Shown piece by piece: positions 10,910-23,262 of a DNA stretch of 64,000 nt (its first letter is position 1; every line of letters begins with the position of its first letter). This stretch comes from Topomyia yanbarensis (Eukaryota; Arthropoda; Insecta; Diptera; Culicidae), in assembly GCF_030247195.1 (NCBI RefSeq), contig NC_080672.1, positions 184,201,310 through 184,265,309 on the forward strand. Direction: 5' to 3'. The translations under genes and the position numbers were made by a program. The notes below the pieces were generated by a model that worked only from the letters and a program-made list of their open reading frames with translations, made no database searches and had not been told where the DNA came from.

Positions 10910-12253
10910 CAGGGCCGGCGTTACACTTTTAGCCCGAGTGGGTAGTAAGCATAGGGTGAGGGATCTACTACTAGGGATTTGTCCCATTTTCGCAATAAAC
11001 ACGCTTAGATTAAGGTGGGGTAAAAGTGCGCGTGGGGCAAAAGTGCGTATTGGACTTATTGAAGCATACAAGCGCTAGAACTCGGCAACTATTTGTGCAT
11101 TTAGTATATAATTAGTTAGGTCCACTGCTCACACATATAAGCATGAAAGAGTTGCATATAGTGGCTTGAAATTAAAGGGGAAAGATCATTTTTCGCTGTT
11201 TTGATGTAATTTTTTGAATTTTGGGGATCACAATTTCGCTGTATGAATAAATCAGGGTCTGTAAAACTATAATACCCTAAAAATCTTCAACATGTGGTTC
11301 ATTGAGAGATTTGATGAAAAACATTTCGTAATTTTCGTAACAATTAAATAAGTTAAAAAACTGACGGTGGGGCAAAAGTGCGCATTATATACCTGCCCCA
11401 AAAAAGGGTAAGTGAAGCTTTTTATATAAAAATTCAACCGATTATTCGATGAATCAAAGATGGAATTAACATCGTCAATAACTACGAGCTCACCAGTCAA
11501 AGAAAGACTGAAATACGCGGTTCAGGAAAAAAAAAATCAACATAACTGGTTCCAATGCAAAATATAGAGTGCCGGAAGCTCAGAGTAATTAAAAAAGAAA
11601 CAAAAAGTATGAAGTATGTGAATATAGGTATATTTCCAACATAAATAGTATATTCGAAAGAATTCTTGCATTAATCCACTCAATTATAACAAATAATGAG
11701 GTTACAAGGGGTGACAGTTTGATCATGAACGACATTGTCTAAAAGATAAAACATCCAAGTATTTGAACATCATGGAAAACTGAACAACATCAAATGAGGC
11801 AGGTGGAACATTTTAGTTATGAAGGAAGAGTTAAAAAAGTTGAATATCCATAACTTGATCAGTTTAATTTATGGGTGGTAAAAAATCGGCTATTTATTCA
11901 GCGTGCTCTCTTGCCCCGTGCATTGCGCACTCTTGCCCCGGCCATGGGGTAAAAATGCGCATTTGCGTAGTCATAAGAAAATACTTATTTCTCAAATTAC
12001 AAGCAAAACCAAAAACGTGTTGAAGATGTGTGATGAAGGTACTAATTTGTAATCATGCTGATTTTCTTCTGCTTTTCTACCAATAGTTATTTTACGAAAA
12101 CTGTTAGGTGCGCACTTTTGCCCCACCTTTCTCTAAATTACATTCACATTAAATCACTTGAATTGGTCCGAAATTTCGAGCGGGTAATTACCCACTCGGT
12201 TATTTTCCAGTGGGTAGTCTAACCCATACTACCCACCCTATCCGCCGGCCCTG
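10910..12253. mobile_element. hAT-like non-autonomous element with 8-bp target duplication
   Basis: The ends are inverted repeats starting CAGGGCCGGCG on both sides (10910-10920, and the complement ending at 12253). They are flanked by the identical octamer CTCAGTTT at 10902-10909 and 12254-12261. An 8-bp duplication with CAGGG-type ends is diagnostic of hAT elements. Subterminal GTGGGTAGT motifs lie inside both arms. There is no transposase ORF; most of the interior is a second nested element. Confidence 0.9.
11012..12129. mobile_element. Element with GGGGCAAAAGTGCGC repeats nested in the hAT-like element
   Basis: The ends AAGGTGGGGTAAAAGTGCGC (from 11012) and its near complement ending at 12129 form ~20-bp inverted repeats. 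Related GGGGCAAAAGTGCGCA motifs recur internally at about 11034, 11366, 11910, 11932 and 11946 on either strand. Such multiple subterminal motifs resemble transposase-binding sites. No coding region is visible, and a clear target duplication was not found. Confidence 0.65.
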
Positions 12254-12261
12254 CTCAGTTT

Positions 12262-13980
12262 TGTGCCCTGAACACCACTTTGACTTTCCTTATTTGTTCG
12301 ATTTGTTTCGAAGAATAATTGAGTGTGTAATTAAGAAACGCACACTTATCGTGACTTACTTCATGACTTATCTGCACCTAGTTCATAAAGTAAATCAAGA
12401 TATCGAAATATGAAGACTTTTATCAAAAAAGCACGAAAACAAGCACGAAAACTATTTTTTAGAAAATCCTTGGAAAGTGACACGGAAAATCGAAATCATC
12501 AATATAGATTACCAACAGATCACTAAAATTTGAAGACATGTAAAAAATAACTTCACTGCTGATTTGTTTTTCGAGGTTAGGTGCTTGATGCCGAGGGCCG
12601 GAGCAATTTTTCAGGAGACATTATGACAGACTGACAGCATCTAAATATCGGTTTACATAGTTGAGATCGATGGTGTTGTTACCGTTTCGATTAGGTGATG
12701 CGTGGGGTGAAGCGGTTGGTTGTTTCAAGGACCGCTTTCTCCAGTGAGTGAAGATTTTGAATGGCAATCGCAGAGGACGGGACAAAATTGTATGTCCCTT
12801 CAAACTCGTATCCTTTAGCAGTATTGATGTGTTGGATTTTTTCTCACATGGTTCGTACTGCGCGTCATGTTTTGCACTAAATAAAGGCAAATTGGCCATT
12901 GTAGTAATAAAATCGCGAGTGGCGAGTACGCAGAGAATCAAAATTCAATCAAAGCCGCTCTAAGCACCACAACAAATCGCAATGATCTCTTGGCTCGGGA
13001 AGAGTATGACTCTGACGATCCCAATCGTGAGACATCTGTTACTGCTCCTAAAAACTGTAGTCGAACGAGTTTTATTTGTTAAGGTAAAAACATTTGTTAT
13101 GAACGACCGAATATAATAGCTAAAGGAAGCGCTGACACAAAGCCGAAGCAAACAGCTCCAGGTCTTGGAAACTTGAGAGCTTCCAGCGTTTCAAGAAACA
13201 CCAAAAAGGGGGTTATTTTCTCGCTGATAAACGATCTAACTTTCTTTGTGGTCTTTTCTACAAATTTAAAGAGGTAACCTGCTGTACTGCCCATGATCAA
13301 ATATTTGTCCCTTTTTTGCTATGTAACTATGAAAACGAGCTTTAAGTTTGCAACAATTTTCGCTATTTTCAATTGTAAGTCATTGCAGTTCGTTATTTAA
13401 TCTTCTATCAGCTTTACATTTGATTTCAATTCTATTTATTGTGAATTAATTTAGTCCCATTCAGATAGGGCCGTTGCGTACTCTGTTGACACTGTTAGTG
13501 GAATTTCAGTTTAGTGCTCCATTTTCAATTCGACTCACGAGTAGTAATTTAGCGTGCATAGCGCATTTGTCCTACTTATTTCAATACTTAATTTAATACT
13601 TACTTATTTTATACAGCAGATTTCTGCGTGCCTCTAAGCTTGGCGCCCTTGGCGGGGGTCAACCTGACGAACCAAGCACTATAGGTTTGCATAGACCATT
13701 GGCCAACCAGATGAATGAACATTTTGTAGCTGGTTTGCTTCGTACCGTATCGTACTCTGTTCGACCGAAAACCCTCGAAATTTGGTAAATCACCCAGTGG
13801 AGTGCTCTATCCAATTACCTCCTCTGTCACACGGCAATTAATCTTTATTATTCTTCAACCATATGATTTCCTTCTGATCTTCAATTAGATTCGGTGTTGG
13901 GAATCTGTCGTAAGCTGCGCACTAGAGTGGCTCGCGGTTGTATGGGAATACTTCAAAATGATTTAAACTAGCGGGCACAG
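12262..13980. other. Unannotated stretch with small anonymous ORFs
   Basis: Two minus-strand ORFs of 106 codons (12621-12941) and 67 codons (13097-13300) have mixed composition but no recognisable motif. No start context, splice signals or homologous domain support them as genes. This may be ordinary intergenic or intronic DNA. Confidence 0.4.
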
Positions 13981-15526
13981 CACTTTTTGAGTTCCTTTTA
14001 GGGTCCAAAATGCCTGTTCAAAATTTGGTAGCGATTAATTGCTTCCCGGATTTGTACATTGCGTTCAAAGTTTGCATGGGATTTTATATGATGCAATCAA
14101 TTATTTTGCATTTACGTTAATAAATATCGCTATTTCACTGAATATGAAAAACCAGCTTTATACCATTACGTACCAGTTCAAACTTTGGTTAGCAACTTTG
14201 TCGAAGACGGTAACTAGCTACGAGTTTTCAAAAAATAGTTATAACGACTTTAAAACTTATGGTAAAGTCCAAATGCATAAATTGTTTACTTTTTCCAATA
14301 CTGCCGGTGCACCACCGACATCTACATTAAAAACTTAAATAAATGAGAATGTATTTGTCCTAGAGACTTGGTACCTTTGAATGAAATATTCAGAATGAAT
14401 TGCTGAATAGACGTAGTCAGAAAATGAAAAGAAGAGGGAGGGGGGGGGGCATGTGTACTCCCCAGTCCCTTTTTAGATCGTTTTGCACAAGACAAAGAAT
14501 CAGTACGTCCTTGTAAATTTCAACGACTGAACTTTCTTAATATTTTGATAGATCCAAATATGAATCATATTACAATGTTTGTTGTGGGAAATAACATTTA
14601 CAATATTTAGAACTTACACCTACAAATTCATGAGCTGTTTTTGCTTGGGGCAAAAACTGGAAATCGCGTTGGGTTCTAACCTGAAGTATATTTCTGGTTC
14701 ACCAACATCACCTCTGTTTTGCGTGAACCTAACTCAATTTCATCAAAAAACGCTCGTTTGAAATAACTATCCTGGTTTCGTTCCTAGATTCTCAAACGAA
14801 AACGTCAATAGAAACAATTCCGAGACTTCAAGGAATCTAAGGCTATGCTTTTTTTAAAATTCTGACTGTGAACGGCCAAGAAATAAGGTTTAAAAATATG
14901 TAAAACTCATAAATCGTTGTACCATTTTAAATTAAATAACAGCAGAGCCCTTAAATAGTAGCACTCAAACACGCAAGATTAATTTTTAATTCGGCGGTAT
15001 AAGCCTGCGTTGAAGATGTGCTCCTTATGATATACTAAACTATATAAACAGGGAACTAGGGAGTACACAAGCCACACCCACTCTTCTTTTCATTTTCTGA
15101 CTACGTCTATGTTATTCAGCAATTCATTCTGAACATTTCATTCAAAGGTACCTGCGATGAATATATTCTCATTTATTTAAGTTTAAAGTATCGGTGACGT
15201 GGTGTACTGGCAGTGTTGGAAGAAATAATGAATTTCTGCATATGGATTGAACCATAAGTTTTAAAATCGTTATAACTATTTTTTGAAAACTCGTAGCTAG
15301 TTACCGTCTTCGACAAAGTTGTTAACCAAGGTTTGAGCTATAGTTTTATAAAGCTAGTTTTTCATATTCAATGAAATAGCGATATTTATTAACGTAAATG
15401 CAAAATAATTGATTTTCCCATATAAAATCCCATACAAACTTTGAACGCAATGCGCAAACCCGGGAAGCAACTGACCGCTCCCAAACTTTGCACAGGCATT
15501 TGTGACCACAAAAGGAACTCAAAAAG
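13981..15526. mobile_element. Foldback element FB2 (about 0.49 kb arms)
   Basis: Bases 13981-14476 match the reverse complement of 15043-15526 (both arms carry TTTTTGAGTTCCTTTT outside and GTGTACTCCC inside), leaving a ~566-bp loop. Each arm contains the motif GTCGAAGAC (14200 in the left arm) followed by TACGAGTTTTCAAAAAATAG-type sequence, as in FB3 and FB4. No ORF of note. A poly-G run at 14440-14450 is in the left arm only. The element truncates an RTE-like LINE just to its right. Outer target duplication not identified. Confidence 0.85.
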
Positions 15527-15559
15527 GAAAAATGTCATGTCAAATGTCGGGCTGATTAG

Positions 15560-16560
15560 CGCACTACTATCAGCGTCTACTGATTCGCCATTTAGATGTT
15601 TGTCATAGTACTGTTTCCACCTATCGATCATTTCAAACATATCTCCCGTGAAACATAGCCTTCACGAGAACGATTCGCCATCTAGTAAAACTTCCTTGTC
15701 TTATTATTGTCTTATAGCTCTATCGCCACGTTATCTCGATCTATCATTTTTTTCGTCTGTATACCGTTTTCTGATCCGTGCTTGTTTGTATTGTTTCTCG
15801 TTCACCCTCGTATGGTGCTGCATCATTTTCGCCTTTACGGTATTCTTCTCTTTATCTCAGTAGTACTACCTGTGGTGCTTCATAAGTTGCTCGAGCCATC
15901 AAGAGTAGTCACACTGACCAATTCTTTCGTTGCTAGTGCCGTCTCCAGCTTCTGCACGTATTTCCGCAGCACCATCGTAGCTGCCAGATGTTGAGCCTCG
16001 GTGTCCATGCTCACGAGTGTTGTACTAACATTCCTGTGGTTGTGAAGATCACGCATCGTTTGCCGTTGTCGTTCGTAACGCAGTGCAGACTGTCCGGTTC
16101 GTTCACCGGTTTGTACCTGCTGACTTATCTGGGCGTTTATGTCGCCGTAAATCAGCTTAACATCCCACCGTGAGCAGCTGTTATAGAAACGCTCCAGATC
16201 CGCCTAAAATGCATCTTTGTTGGTCGCTGGTCTCGCTTTGTGTGGGCAGTGAACGTTGAAGATACGGTAGTTGAAGAAGCGGGCTTTTGCTTGTCACTAC
16301 ACACAATTTCTTGCTGATACTTGAGCAAGTGTGGGCGAATCTTGTCTAGCGCTATAAAAACCAACTTGTTTGTTGTGCCGCCGCTCTGGTAGAATGTGAC
16401 TGCTCGATGTTAGCTTTTTCACACCTTCTGTCCTGCCGAGCAAAGTTTCTGCAATACTACGACCCCGAAGTTACGTGTTTACAGCCCGTCGTGCAAAATT
16501 CGGTCGATCCCCTGGAAGCCAAGCCACTTACAGTTCTAAATTTCCAATAGCACTTTTTTC
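15560..16560 (-). pseudogene. RTE-like LINE endonuclease remnant (CFDP2-like family)
   Basis: Read on the minus strand, the frames together contain phrases of the APE-type endonuclease of the LINE family that databases often label craniofacial development protein 2-like. These include FFNYRIFNVHCPH followed, after a stop, by ADLERFYNSCSRWDVKLIYG and DINAQI, corresponding to the catalytic GDFNAQ block. Nearer 15640-15560 lies MFEMIDRWKQYYDKHLNGES, matching the linker between endonuclease and RT. Several stops and frameshifts are present and the RT part is missing, cut by FB2. The same family supplies the fragments at 31.9 and 41.8 kb. Confidence 0.65.
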
Positions 16561-16683
16561 GTAGCATGACTTAATTGATCCGATCCGTACGCAAAGCAGT
16601 GTTCAGGACGGCTTGTTACAACTGTACAAAACTCCTATCTGGTCGGAGGTTTCTCATTTCGCTACTGAAGCTGACGATAGCCT

Positions 16684-17380
16684 ACAGATTATCCGTTGTG
16701 TGTCCAAAAAAAAAGAAAACAGGCCGACCCGGGTACCCACAAATTCAAAAGTTTGTAGCTATGTCAATTTTTAATCGATTTAGGACACTTTTGGATGTTC
16801 AGGAAATCATCCACTTTTAGAATCAGTGAAATTGACGACGAATATATCTGGTTAATCCCGCTAATCCGGATTTCCGGAAGGATATTCCAGTACTGAGAAA
16901 CAATTTGTAACCTTGGAATTATTTCGAAGGGTTCTTATCGTTGTGGGATCATATGACGATTTGACCTCGGAACGGTCACTCACGGCCTTGCGGGTACCTG
17001 CTCCGGAAAGAGCGTTACGGGGACAATAATATTATTATACATTTTATATCCTAGTATTGAAACTTACCTCCAGAAATCCGAATCACCGTGAACCAGATGC
17101 ATTTTTACAGATTCCAAAAGTGGTTGAGTTCGGAAATTCAAAACATCCAAATGTGTCTATATTGGATGAAAATGCCATAACTACCCTGCCGGGCTGTTAC
17201 GGGTTAAAGAAATCCAAAAGCCCTGCCTCAAACCCACGATCACTATATCATTAGTTTTTTCCCACAAAAGCAATGCTTAGTATTATTCTAAGATGTCACT
17301 AAGTTGCAATTTCCAGTTTGGGAAAGAGTACTTGAATTTCATAAATTAAAATCTGCAAAGGAATACTACACACTTAGTTT
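16684..17380. repeat. GTACCC-type dispersed repeat fragment
   Basis: Carries ATCCGTTGTGTGTCC and CCGACCCGGGTACCCAC near 16687-16740, then phrases (TCCGGATTTCCGGA, TTCTAAGATGTCAC, GCAATTTCCAGTTTGGG) that reappear at 21.6-22.6 kb. There the opposite end reads GTACCACGTCGGACACATAA. The two copies are parts of one non-coding family; intact ends are not both present here. Confidence 0.5.
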
Positions 17381-17388
17381 AGATTTCG

Positions 17389-17640
17389 CTGTTCGGTAAT
17401 ACTTTTGAAAAAAAAATTCGGTAAACATCATAAATAGCTGAGATTTCGGTAAAATGTTTTATTTTACAGATGTTTCGTAAAATTGTACCGAACAGTCTTG
17501 TATCTACAACCTGTTTTACCGAATTATGTAAATAATAATACAATACTTACGGTAAACCAGGATTGTCGCCGAGTACGGTAAACTAATTACCGAAATAGTT
17601 GTAAAATTAATTCTCAATTACCAAATTTTGGTAAAACTTC
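17389..17640. repeat. TTCGGTAAA-rich palindromic repeat
   Basis: CTGTTCGGTA at 17389-17398 is the exact reverse complement of 17486-17495. At least seven further GGTAA or TTACC motifs in both orientations lie between 17400 and 17640. Probably a small MITE or its fragment; no coding content. Confidence 0.5.
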
Positions 17641-18641
17641 CAGTTCACGAATATGAACTGTCAAAATGCGGCCATTTGTAAATCTGTAAAGTGTAGTGCA
17701 GAATAAAAAGAACAAAATGTTCAGTTCACCGTAAGCATAAAAGTTTAAACACTATGCAGCAGGAACAGAAATGACAGATTTTAACAATTATCTATTCCAT
17801 ACACTATCGGCCGCAGCTGTTCCGCTACCTTGCGCTTAGGCCACGACAAATCAACAATAATATGTTTTCAGGCTAGCACGATGACCGGGAGTATTTTTTA
17901 ACTAAATTGTCAAAAGCATGGTGTATTACGGTGACAATAAAACGACCATTTTTGAAATCACTAATCTACACCCCCTAACGTCGTTCCAAATCATGAAAAA
18001 ATGACACTGTCCAAATTTGAGCGAAATCGGTTAACCCTAACCCCTCCCCCAAAGAGCTTAAAGTTTTTATGGGATTTTTGGCTAAAATGTATGGGGAAAC
18101 ACTCGCAGTTCACAAAATCGCCGCTAGAGGTCGCTGTAAACATCCGAACATGGACCTAGGAAGGAGTTAAGCTTTTGAAGATACGCCGAAAAAGTTTGTC
18201 GAAGACTGCATGACAATCCAACCAACCGTTAAAGAGTTATTAAAGTTTAAAGTTGGATACTACTGCTTAACATTCGCAAAGGGCGTACTCCGCTTATCTC
18301 ATGTATGTGAACCACGTGTAAAGGCGAAGCAAAGTCAGGAAGAACTCATATATCTCTGAAACGGTGAGAGATAGAAAGTTATGATGTTCCACAAAGTTGT
18401 AGAGGAATAAAAGAACTTTTTGTTTTCCCTTGAAAGTTTCGGGATTTCTCCGCATGGTGGCGGTAGTGAGCCAAGCAATTTAAAGGGAATACTCTTATCT
18501 GTGTAACGGTAAGTGATGGAGCAATATGATGTTTTATAAAGCTGTAGAGTAACAAAAAATACTTTCTTTTATCATTTGAAAAATGCAAAATTCTACCACA
18601 TGGTGGCGCCAGTGAACAAAATTAATTTAAGGTAATACACC

Positions 18642-21639
18642 TTTGAAAATTAACAAGACAAAACCTCTAGAGCTTTGGGAGTGCATTTTCTTTAGTTGCT
18701 ATGTTCAGCAAAGTATCTTGGTTTTATCTGCACTTTATTTTGATGATGTAAATCAGTTTGGATTTTCACCGCATAGGTGGCGCTGTGATCTTAACTTTTT
18801 TATTTCGCATGCTAGAGATTTAGTGTCTCCGACAAAGTTTTAGAACGTTCTAAACTACGACAAATTGTTAAAGCTCATTGTCTTCCAATAACAAAATTAT
18901 AGCGATTATTATAAAATTTCACTGAAATTTACTTTCTTGTATTATTTGCTTCCTTTTTGTTAAATTTATCACTCACAACATTACGACTCTATGAAAACTG
19001 ATTATTTACGTCTACTATAGAAGACTTTGCGAATTTTCAACACGTTTTAAGTAAAATATGAGCAAAAATATTGAAAATTTTTGTTATTATTTTATTTAAA
19101 ATGATTACAGTTAAATTTTTACACTACATTTATCGAATGCGTTCTTACTAAAAATCCATTGCACTGAAATGCACTCTTCCCCTGCTTCCGAGCGGGTAAT
19201 CACAAAAATTTCAAAACAAAATGTCATAAGTATATTAAAATATGTATCTGGCGTATTTTCACATTTTGTAGATCATATATGATAGCCTAAGAAACATTGA
19301 TTACACTAGTTTACAGCATTACTGTACTCAACAAGCTGGTGGTCATTTTCAAATCGTGTGCTGAATCCGAAAATGAAGTCCAAAAAATTACAGTAGAGCA
19401 GTTTTCGTGTTACAGTAAAAAAATGAATTTCACCATTAAAATAAAAAATCCAAATATCTTCGGTTGTAGTGCATTGGTATGAAATATTATTATGTTGAAT
19501 TAAAGGTAATTGAATGCACCTTCGGTCGTTTGCACATTTTGTTTCAGTGCGACTACTGATTTTGACGTTATTTACGAGTTCAATGAACTTTTTCTTAATT
19601 TTCTCTTATTTTTAAAGAAATATGAGCGTTTGGTCAAGATCTTGGGCAAGATAAAGCAATTCTAATAATTATATTTCTATGACAAATTAAAGCCTGCTAA
19701 TAACCAATGAAAATAATCTATTATTAGTTTAAATCGGATGAAAATTGTGAAAGTTATTTAATTGTATGTAGTATGGGAATTTTTGAGTTTCTCTGGGTCA
19801 ACTTGAATATTGAATATGGCTTGCTTCATCATATTGGAGGGATTCTCTGTCAGAATTCTGTTAAACGAATAATTTTAAGAATTTTGAATGAATTCAATCT
19901 AAGGTTATATTCGAACTCGTTCATACAAATGATTCAAACTATCATAAATGTCATCAAAAAATTTATATTACAAAATACGCATAATATTTACATGTATCAT
20001 ACAGAATCGTAAATGTACAAAATACGTTGTAAACTGCACGACCCACAATGCCCTGTTAGATATCGAAAACTTATGACGGCGCAAAATGTTAAATGCTGGC
20101 ACTAGCTTCACGAACGAAAACTTATTCGCCTATTTCGTCAACTTTTGTTCTCTAGCAATTCATTTTACGTTATTAAAACGATTCATATGGGCTTCTAAAA
20201 CGTACCGATTTTAGTGTATTGGTTCACAAAATTACAATAAACTACAATATATTGCATAAAAATCTAAGTGCAATTACAAAATATTCTACTTTTTTTATCA
20301 CTCTGAAATAGATTTTGAGATTTTAAACCTAAAATAAGTCTTGTTCGATGTCCTACATAGTTTCAAACACGAACTGTTAGTTGTTGTAGGAAGGAAAATT
20401 TATTAATAATTTTACAAATTATTAATTTTAAAATACTTGACGTATCACATATATCGACGGATTTGTGTAGTTTGTATTAACATTGTACAAAACACAGTTG
20501 AGCAGCTAGCGTTCAAAATACGAGTTTTATGACGTGTGAGGGTTTAGTTAACAGCGAATTTTGTATGATAAGAGTGTTATTTTATGTTATACACATGTAA
20601 ATATTACACGCGGTATTGCGTACCAATCATTCGATAACTTATAACTTCATTGAGCCTGAAATTATTGTTATCAGTTCTCGAGAATCATTTCGCTGAACGA
20701 GGTCTAATATTACCCCGGATTAAATTATCTCTAAATTCTTCATTGATTAACAGAGTTCTGGCAGATCTTTCATGTATTGTGAAGTAAGCCATAGAAAAAA
20801 TTGGGATCGAGTTTGCGGCATGTAATTAGCGGGAAACATCCAGGAATGATAATGAAACAAATTTGTAGCGGACCTATATTTAAGACTTTTCACTCATGTT
20901 CGGTTGGTGCACCGTATTGACTGTTCTGATCGAAGTGAGCTGAAATTTTTCACCATTTCCGAGTAATTTTCGGAAGATTTTTCAAAACAGTTTTTCGTTA
21001 TAAAAGCATGTCATATATACCTCTAAAATTTTATACAGTTGAACTTATTTTCGACACAATGGCAAATAAATTTATTAAATCCATGCAGTACAGCAAAAGA
21101 CATAAGCGTTCCAAACTTTACATGACTTATTACATGGGTGCGTTTCGACTTCGTCTCATCAGAAACCGACACTAACTTTTTGTCGGAATAAATTTGCGCC
21201 GGTTTGACGCAAATCACTAAAACTAAAACACTCTTTGTGTTTCAATTGAACTACTGGTCAAACGTGATGTCCTGTCCAAGCAGAAGATCTGTTTATACCG
21301 ATAAGACACAGTGAAGCCAAAACTTGTCTTACCAAAAAAAAATTTAGCCCTGCTGAGAAATTTTGGTGTTTACACAATTTTTCTCCTTAGACTTTCCTTC
21401 CGATATTTTGAAAGGGCCTGTATATTGAAAAGTAAGTCGTTATTCACGTCGAAATGGAGCGAAACGCGGAACAATTTTCGAAGATGCTAATTTTTATTGG
21501 CCTACTTTGGAGTACTAAAAATAATTCTACTGTTGGGTTACTTAGTACTTTGGAATGGTAGTCCGTATTTCTATAACCTCATATGGACTGCCATTCCAAA
21601 ATATTGATTTGTATTGGCCAGCTTGGCCACTTTTTGATT
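18642..21639. other. FB3 interior, unassigned AT-rich DNA
   Basis: No ORF above about 80 codons and no recognisable domain. The first 150 bp continue the FB3 block pattern (CCGCATAGGTGGCGCTGTG near 18769). The rest shows no repeat I can name. Confidence 0.5.
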
Positions 21640-22640
21640 TTGTAAAAATGAACCGGATGAATCGATCTGGTTCTTGGTAATCCGGATTTTCCGGAGTAAT
21701 GCTCCAGTACTAGAGTATGATTTGTAAATTTCAATAATATCCTAACAATATGAGTATCAAAACTCTTCAAATTGTCTCGGAAGTCTGTTATTTATTGTAA
21801 TGGAATCCTATGGCAATTTGAAAAATGGAATTGGAATAAAATGGCCACTTAGTGCCTCACGAAAACATGCTCTGGATTGTCCGTTCCGGGGTCAAATAGC
21901 CAAATGGTTCTAAAACCACGAGATACAGCCTACTAATGCAATTCGAAGAATTTTGATACCCATATTGCTAGTATTCCATTGAAATTCACAAATACTATCT
22001 CAGCACTGGAACATGCTTCCGGAAATTCAGATTCCCGGGAACCGAATGAAGTAACCAAATTCATTTATACCTAGTCTAAAGGTGGCACGGGCGCCTCACG
22101 AAAACCTGCTCTGGATTGTCCGTTCCGGGGTCAAATAACCAAATGGTTCTAAAACCACGAGATACAGCCTACTGATGCAATTCGAAGAATTTTGATACCC
22201 ATATTGCTAGTATTCCATTGAAATTCACAAATACTATCTCAGCACTTGAACATGCTTCCGGAAATTCAGATTCCCGGGAACCGAATGAAGTAACCAAATT
22301 CATTTTTACCTAGTCTAAAGGTGGATGAGGTTCCGAATCCAAAACACTCAAAAGTAACAAAATCGGTTGGAAATTACCTTAGTTATTGGCATTTCAGTTT
22401 TGTTGGTACCCGAGTACCCACGTCGGCCTGTTACGTAGTAAAAAATTCAAGAGACCCGCCTCCCTCCCCCGCTTACAATATCAACAATATTATTAACCCA
22501 AAAGCTTGGCTTAGTGAAGTTCTAAGATGTCACAAAGTTTCAATTTCCAGCTATGGATAAAACATGGGAATATCATTAATTGAAACCTAAAAAGGTACCT
22601 GAGTACCACGTCGGACACATAACGGTTAAGCGCGATCCAG
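21640..22640. repeat. GTACCC-type dispersed repeat, second copy, with internal duplication
   Basis: Shares TCCGGATTTTCCGGAG, TTCTAAGATGTCAC, TTTCAATTTCCAGC and GGTACC-GTCGG phrases with 16.7-17.4 kb. It ends near 22640 with GTACCACGTCGGACACATAA. A 239-bp segment is tandemly duplicated inside it. Non-coding. Confidence 0.5.
21854..22324. repeat. 239-bp tandem duplication
   Basis: GCCTCACGAAAAC starts at 21854 and again at 22093. The two units (21854-22092 and 22093 to about 22324) differ at about five positions, so the duplication is recent compared with most repeats here. Confidence 0.95.
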
Positions 22641-22948
22641 CCACTCTAAGTCGAGTTATCAACGTAATAGTGTGACATTCTGACTAATGAGATGAATAAG
22701 GGCTCGTCTACCCTAAATGATACCAGATAAGACGAAAAAGTCACTAACCGGCATTCAAATGACCCTAGTAGTTCTCACCTATCACCAAAATATCAGCCCT
22801 GTAATCGAGCAACCAATGCCAGTGCAACTGGGGTCACAGCGCAGTGGGTACGCTTCTTCTGACACCATTGTGTGGAAAAATTAGGAAACATTCAAAAGGT
22901 GTTTCAAAATATATTCATTCTCGTCGAACAGAGATTAGCATGATAATA

Positions 22949-23262
22949 GGGTGATGAGCCTATTTGCGCCATGTTTCTATTATCACCCTACCCATTTGAA
23001 GCCGTTGGTTAGAGCAGTGTCTGCCATCTTTGTTCAACGCATTGAGTCAAAGCGCAACAATAGGGGCACTCGATTCGAGTTTTCATTGTGCTCAAACACG
23101 AGAACTTTACTGTTTTCAACGCATTTGTGTTATTATATTGGTTTTTAACAACGAAGCAAAGCGGTTGATGTCCATTTTTACGCATTCCATTGATTGTAAG
23201 GCAAGAAATTACCGAATTAGTGAGGCACCTTGCTTAGTATGGTGAAAATAGGCTCATCACCC
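22949..23262. mobile_element. TA-flanked MITE (GGGTGATGAGCC ends)
   Basis: The ends GGGTGATGAGCCTATTT (22949) and its reverse complement (to 23262) are bordered by TA at 22947-22948 and 23263-23264. It is 314 bp and non-coding. Ends and target resemble the GGGTGA/TA termini of FB3 and FB4, and fit mosquito TA-duplicating MITEs of Tc1/mariner type. Confidence 0.75.

Noticed and set aside
12621..13300. Two anonymous minus-strand ORFs as host exons
   Set aside because: No splice sites, start context or recognisable domain; lengths are within chance for this composition.
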